From positions 1 to 38,938 of the forward strand of contig JANYIN010000028.1 of assembly GCA_025362035.1 (NCBI GenBank): a stretch of DNA of 38,938 nucleotides, read 5' to 3'. Source of the DNA: Gemmatimonadaceae bacterium. GTDB lineage: Bacteria > Gemmatimonadota > Gemmatimonadetes > Gemmatimonadales > Gemmatimonadaceae. Positions 34,982-38,938 of the stretch are shown piece by piece. Under the pieces are notes generated by a model. That model saw nothing but the letters and a program-made list of their open reading frames with translations, was not told where the DNA came from and searched no databases. The first letter of the stretch is position 1, and each line of letters opens with the position of its first letter. Made by a program: the position numbers and the translations under genes.

Positions 34982-36225
34982 TCGCGCATTGCCTCCACCG
35001 GCGTCAGCCGTGACGCCTGCAACGCGGGATACATCGTCGCGACGGCGGCGATGAGCAGACTGGCCGCGACGGTCAGCCCAATGTCCAGGGGTGCGCGCGA
35101 CACCGGAAGGTGATCGATGAAGTACACCTGCGGGTCAAGCTTGATGAGACGGTACTTGTCCAGGCCAATGGCGGTCGCCAGTCCCACCGCAAGCCCGAGC
35201 GACGTGCCAACGACGCCGATCAACATGCCCTGCACCAAAAAGATCCTGCGTATGGAGGCGGCGGGCATGCCCATCGCTCGAAGGATTCCGATCTCCTTTG
35301 TCTTGTCGGCCACGACCATCGTCAGCGTTCCGACGATGTTGAAAGCCGCTACCAGAATGATGAGCAGGAGGATGAACGTCATGCCGAGCTTTTCGAGACG
35401 CAACGCCTGAAAGAGCGACTTGTTCTGAGCCTGCCAGTCCTCCGTGCGGTAGGGATATCCCAGCGTGCGCGCCAGATCCTCCGCGATCGCGGGCGCCGCC
35501 TCCCGGTCATACGTGCGAAGCTCCAATCCCGTCACATCGTTCCCCATGTCGGCGAGCTGCTGTGCCACCGAGAGCGCCACATAGATATAGCCGTTGTCGT
35601 ATTCGTACATCCCTGTTTCGAAGACACCCGTGACCTCCAGACGCATCTCACGCGGGATCGGCGTACCGGTGACCGGACTGATGCCGGTGCCCACCGTCGT
35701 GAGGGTGACGGAATCGGCGCCGGGATACACTCCCAGCCGATTCGCCAGCTTGGATCCGATGACGGCCCCCCGCTTATTCCCGTCGGTCGTCGAGAACCGA
35801 AAGTCGCCCGACGTCCGATACGAACGGATCGTCGTGACCGGGGGACCGCCCTCACCCTCGGGAATGATGCCCATGACGTAGGCGCCGTCACTGTACTTGT
35901 GTCCCGCGCCGACCAACGCCTTCGTGAGGACAAACGGCGCCGCCGCCACCACGCCAGGCTCGGCCCGCGCCTTGACCAGCGCGGAGTCCCATTTCCGAAG
36001 TACCATGTCCGATCCGTAATTCAGCACGCGGACGTCCGGACTGCCAATGAGAATCTTGTCGCGAAGATCGTTCTGCAACCCCGTCATCACTCCCATGATG
36101 ACGATCAGCGCGCTGACGCCGATCACCACACCGCCGATGGCGATGACGCTGATCAGTGACAGCAGCTTCGACCCGCGCCGGCTACGCAGATATCTCCACG
36201 CGATTCCGATCTCGAGGCGCCTCAT
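34978..36225 (-). CDS. lolC: Lipoprotein-releasing ABC transporter permease (LolC/LolE family)
   Basis: A 415-residue inner-membrane permease with the LolC/E layout: an N-terminal transmembrane helix (LISVIAIGGVVIGVSALIVI), a large periplasmic domain (about 55-265), then three C-terminal helices. The conserved ATPase-coupling segment KTKEIGILRAMGM is present. Only one permease gene is here, so it may act as a homodimer (LolF-like) or pair with a second permease elsewhere. Its ATG overlaps the lysS stop and its stop overlaps lolD (both ATGA). Confidence 0.92.
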   Translation of the reverse strand: MRRLEIGIAWRYLRSRRGSKLLSLISVIAIGGVVIGVSALIVIMGVMTGLQNDLRDKILIGSPDVRVLNYGSDMVLRKWDSALVKARAEPGVVAAAPFVLTKALVGAGHKYSDGAYVMGIIPEGEGGPPVTTIRSYRTSGDFRFSTTDGNKRGAVIGSKLANRLGVYPGADSVTLTTVGTGISPVTGTPIPREMRLEVTGVFETGMYEYDNGYIYVALSVAQQLADMGNDVTGLELRTYDREAAPAIAEDLARTLGYPYRTEDWQAQNKSLFQALRLEKLGMTFILLLIILVAAFNIVGTLTMVVADKTKEIGILRAMGMPAASIRRIFLVQGMLIGVVGTSLGLAVGLATAIGLDKYRLIKLDPQVYFIDHLPVSRAPLDIGLTVAASLLIAAVATMYPALQASRLTPVEAMRE

Positions 36226-37712
36226 TCTGGTCGCATGGTAGGAAAGAGAATCGCGTCGCGAATATTCGAGGTGTTGGTGAGGTACATGAACAAACGATCG
36301 ATACCGATACCCACGCCCCCCGTGGGAGGCATTCCATACTCCATCGCGCGCAGGTAGTCCTCATCCACGCCACTTGCCTCCTCATCGCCCGCGGCCTGAA
36401 GACCGGCCTGGGCCTCGAAGCGTTGGCGTTGATCGATGGGATCGTTCAGCTCGCTGAACGCATTCGCCAGCTCTCTTCCACCCGCGAACAGTTCAAATCG
36501 TTCCGTCAGGCGAGGATCCCCGCGTTTCGGCTTTGCCAACGGCGAGAGCTCGACTGGATAGTCGATCACGAAGGTCGGTCGGTCGATCTTGCGTTCGACG
36601 AACGCCTGGAACAGTTCGTCGAGTAGCTTGGGTCGACTGAGCGAATCGACTCGTTCGATCCCGTGCCCGCCGGCGATCGACCGAAGGACCGCAGTGTCCA
36701 CCGTCATCACGTCGTGCCCGACGGCGGCGGAGAGCGACGGCACCCATTCGATCCGGGGAAATGGCGGTTGGAGCAGTGGAATGACATCGCCGATCCCCGG
36801 CACGGCGCGCACAGCCTCGGCGACATGAACGACGAGCGACTCGACCACCGTCATCATCTCGCGATAGTCGGCCAGTGCCTGGTAGAATTCGAGCATCGTG
36901 AATTCCGGATTGTGTGTCCGGTCGATGCCCTCGTTCCTGAAGTCGTGGCCGATCTCGTACACCCGATCGAAGCCGCCGACGATCAGCCGTTTGAGGTACA
37001 GTTCGTCCGCGATTCGGAGAAACAACGGCATGTCGAGAGAGTTGTGATGCGTCGTGAAGGGCCGGGCTGCCGCCCCTCCGTACAGCGGCTGCAAGACGGG
37101 CGTTTCGACCTCGAGAAAGCCCCGGCCGTCCAGGAAGGCGCGAATGGAGGACACGAGGCGACTCCGCGCGATGAACAGCGTTCGCACCTCGGGATGGACC
37201 GCGAGGTCCGCGTACCGCTGGCGATACCGCTGCTCGGCGTCGGCGAATCCGGAATGACGCACGATGATACCGTTGACGATTTCTTCCTTGCCATACGGCA
37301 GCGGCCGCAACGACTTCGCTAGCATTTCGACGGACGCCACGCGCACGGTCACCTCTCCGGTGCGTGTCCGCATCAGGGTTCCACCCGCGCCGACGACGTC
37401 TCCAATGTCAAATAGAGCGAGGTGGCCGAACACTTCGTCGCCCAACTCGTCCTTCCGGAAATACAACTGAATGCGCCCACTCGCGTCGGCCAAATGGGCG
37501 AACGCGGTCTTGCCGTGCGCACGCCAGGCCACGAGCCGGCCCGCGACACGGACGGTGCCCCCCTCCTCCTCGCCGTCCGCGAGGGACTGAACGGCGGCCG
37601 CGGCCTCATGCGTCCGGTCGAATGCGTACGCAAATGGGGGGATGCCAGCGGCCACCAGCGCTTCGAGCTTTTCTCGGCGCGCTATCCGCACGAAGTTCAA
37701 CTCGTCGCTCAC
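36222..37712 (-). CDS. lysS: Lysyl-tRNA synthetase, class II
   Basis: Charges tRNA-Lys. The 496-residue product has an N-terminal OB-fold anticodon domain (about 50-145: VRVAGRLVAWRAHGKTAFAHL) and the class II core. Motif 2 is visible as HDFRNEGIDRTHNPEFTMLE and motif 3 as GVGIGIDRLFM. Length is normal. The GTG start overlaps the prfB stop as GTGA. prfB-lysS adjacency is common in bacteria. Confidence 0.97.
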   Translation of the reverse strand: MSDELNFVRIARREKLEALVAAGIPPFAYAFDRTHEAAAAVQSLADGEEEGGTVRVAGRLVAWRAHGKTAFAHLADASGRIQLYFRKDELGDEVFGHLALFDIGDVVGAGGTLMRTRTGEVTVRVASVEMLAKSLRPLPYGKEEIVNGIIVRHSGFADAEQRYRQRYADLAVHPEVRTLFIARSRLVSSIRAFLDGRGFLEVETPVLQPLYGGAAARPFTTHHNSLDMPLFLRIADELYLKRLIVGGFDRVYEIGHDFRNEGIDRTHNPEFTMLEFYQALADYREMMTVVESLVVHVAEAVRAVPGIGDVIPLLQPPFPRIEWVPSLSAAVGHDVMTVDTAVLRSIAGGHGIERVDSLSRPKLLDELFQAFVERKIDRPTFVIDYPVELSPLAKPKRGDPRLTERFELFAGGRELANAFSELNDPIDQRQRFEAQAGLQAAGDEEASGVDEDYLRAMEYGMPPTGGVGIGIDRLFMYLTNTSNIRDAILFPTMRPE

Positions 37713-38918
37713 GGCGCGTGTCCCGCAGTGACACCGCCCGTCTGCTTGAGGAACGCTTCGATGAACGGATCAATGTCGCCATCCATCACCTTCTGCACGT
37801 CCGTGAGCTTGAGTTCCGTGCGATGGTCATTGACCATGGTGTACGGTTGAAACACGTAGCTGCGTATCTGGCTGCCGAACGAAACGTCCGATTTGTTGGC
37901 GTCCATTTCCGCCTTCTTGGCGAGCTGTTTGTTCAACTCGATCTGATATAGCCGGTTCTTCAGCATCTTCATCGCGGTCGCCTTATTCTTGCCTTGCGAT
38001 CGCTGTGCCTGCGACGCGGTGACCACCCCGCTCGGCAGGTGTGTGATTCGCACCGCTGAACTGGTCTTGTTCACGTGCTGTCCGCCAGCACCAGAGGCAC
38101 GATACACGTCGATCTTCAGGTCCTCGTCGCGAATCTCGATGTTGATGTCGGTGTCCACGACCGGGTAGATGAACACTGACGCGAAGCTCGTGTGTCGTCG
38201 CGCCTGCGAATCGAACGGCGAGATGCGCACCAATCGATGCACGCCACTCTCGGCCTTCAGGAACCCGTACGCATTGTGCCCCTTGATCTCGAGGACGGCC
38301 CCCTTGATGCCGGCCTCTTCTCCGTCGCTCAAGTCGACGATTTCCACCGAGTACCCTTTCCGCTCGGCCCACCGCGTGTACATGCGCATGATCATCGATG
38401 CCCAGTCCTGCGCCTCGGTGCCACCTGCGCCGGCACTGATCTCCAGTTGGGCGTCACGCCAATCATCCGGGTGGGAGAGCAGCGAGCGAAGGCGAAACGC
38501 CTCCAGCTCCTGCGCGATGCGCTCCGTCTCGCGCAGCAACTCGGCATCGAGCTCGGTGTCCGGGTCCGCCTCGAGCAGTTCCGCCACTTCGCGCGTACTC
38601 TGGACGCGCTCGACAATCGCTTGAAACGGATCCACCCAGGTCTTGAGAGCCTTGACCTGCTGAACGATACCCTGCGCCGTCTCCTGGTCGTTCCAGAAGT
38701 CAGTGCTGCCCATACGCTCTTCGAGCGCGATCAGCTCCTGCCGTTTGTGGTCGAGGTCAAAGGTACCTCCTCAGCTCGGCGAGCTGATCGTCGTACGAGG
38801 ACAGCAGCCGAGCGCGTTCAGCTCCTGCCGCTTGTGATCGAGGTCAAAGGTACCTCCTCAGCTCGGCGAGCTGATCGTCGTACGAGGACAGCAGTCGGGC
38901 GCGTTCGGAATCCGCCAT
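37709..38918 (-). CDS. prfB: Peptide chain release factor 2 with a duplicated programmed +1 frameshift site
   Basis: RF2 ends translation at UGA and UAA. Start is ATG at 38918, with GGGAG 6 nt upstream. The frame reaches UGA at codon 25 (38846-38844), the usual position of the RF2 autoregulatory shift. The same cassette recurs 87 bp later (UGA 38759-38757), after which the +1 frame runs 349 codons to the stop at 37709. It contains SPF (stop-codon recognition) and SGAGGQHVNKTSSAVRI (the GGQ catalytic loop). Without the repeat the product would be 373 residues, a normal RF2 length. With it, a shift at site 1 ends after 48 residues at UGA 38773-38771. UGA readthrough at site 1 then a shift at site 2 gives 402 residues; an internal ATG at 38713 would give 334 without domain 1's first part. 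Confidence 0.93.
38732..38818 (-). repeat. 87-bp direct tandem repeat, unit 2 (body-proximal)
   Basis: Unit 2 includes the second frameshift site and joins the RF2 body. It differs from unit 1 at 38744, 38750, 38808 and 38811. The 8-bp sequence CGAGCGCG occurs at the inner junction (38809-38816) and again at the outer edge (38722-38729), consistent with duplication by short-homology slippage. Confidence 0.95.
38756..38771 (-). promoter_or_regulatory. prfB programmed +1 frameshift site, copy 2
   Basis: Identical 16-nt cassette, 87 bp downstream and in the same frame as copy 1. A +1 shift here enters the frame of the RF2 body. A ribosome that already shifted at copy 1 meets UGA at 38773-38771, overlapping the internal Shine-Dalgarno sequence, and never decodes this site. 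Confidence 0.93.
38819..38905 (-). repeat. 87-bp direct tandem repeat, unit 1 (start-proximal)
   Basis: Unit 1 covers most of the RF2 leader from the sixth codon's neighbourhood to past the frameshift site. It matches unit 2 at 83 of 87 positions. The differences are at 38831, 38837, 38895 and 38898. It directly abuts unit 2. Confidence 0.95.
38843..38858 (-). promoter_or_regulatory. prfB programmed +1 frameshift site, copy 1
   Basis: The minus strand reads AGGAGG TAC CTT TGA C in the zero frame of the start ATG. This matches the known RF2 recoding signal (internal Shine-Dalgarno sequence three bases before the slippery CUU, then UGA and C). Low RF2 slows UGA decoding, and the tRNA-Leu slips from CUU to UUU. 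Confidence 0.93.
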
Positions 38919-38938
38919 GTCGTTCTCCCGGGTAACAC

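Noticed and set aside
1-38938. Mobile element, CRISPR, prophage or integrated island
   Set aside because: No transposase, integrase, repeat-spacer array or phage gene; all genes are co-oriented housekeeping or envelope genes apart from the secreted protease.

Overview
The window is a gene-dense, GC-rich bacterial chromosome segment carrying 34 recognisable protein genes, all on the minus strand. It has no tRNA, rRNA, CRISPR array, insertion sequence or gene-free stretch over 300 bp. The organism is a diderm that makes lipid A (lpxA, lpxB, an lpxC-fabZ fusion, lpxD, lpxK, bamA, skp, lolCD) but also carries genes better known from Firmicutes: bshC for bacillithiol and mcsA-mcsB-clpC for protein-arginine phosphorylation and proteolysis. 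That combination, with the gene order and the style of the lipoprotein signal peptide, suggests Gemmatimonadota. The phylum is inferred from gene content, not from a marker search.

Reading in the direction of transcription (high to low coordinates), the first block is prfB, lysS, lolC, lolD, mcsA, mcsB and clpC (38918 to 30194), closed by a strong terminator at 30125-30165. The second block is bamA, skp, lpxD, lpxC-fabZ, lpxA, a Gfo/Idh oxidoreductase, lpxB, a DUF374 acyltransferase, lpxK, gdhA, rlmH, bshC, murJ, uvrC, thrC, larC and a TPR protein (30106 to 9147). It combines outer-membrane assembly and lipid A synthesis with housekeeping genes and ends at a terminator at 9095-9124. The third block starts at a good promoter (9012-9040): a DUF512 radical-SAM protein, der, plsY, gpsA, a MerR-like regulator, surE, pcm, acyP and apt (8907 to 2064). 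After a 185-bp regulatory gap with clustered palindromes comes a secreted subtilisin-like lipoprotein with PKD domains, cut by the left edge. Many stop/start pairs overlap as ATGA, GTGA or TGATG, so translational coupling is pervasive.

The most unusual element is at the right end. The prfB (release factor 2) programmed +1 frameshift cassette (AGGAGG, UAC, CUU, UGA, C) is present twice, in an 87-bp direct tandem repeat. The copies differ at four positions, and each difference is a third-position synonymous change in the frame that a frameshifting ribosome would read. The two UGA codons are in the same frame, so two ordinary +1 shifts do not give RF2. As written, full-length protein needs UGA readthrough at the first site, a bypass, or a downstream start, unless the repeat is an assembly or strain chimera. 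UGA is the stop codon of 22 of the 33 genes whose ends are visible, so working RF2 should be indispensable.

Other points of interest are a CRP/FNR-type operator candidate ahead of the protease, a hairpin leader ahead of the DUF512 gene, bamA starting about 20 nt behind a terminator with no clear ribosome-binding site, a GnnA-like oxidoreductase between lpxA and lpxB without a GnnB partner, and an McsAB-ClpC system translationally joined to the lipoprotein-sorting genes.
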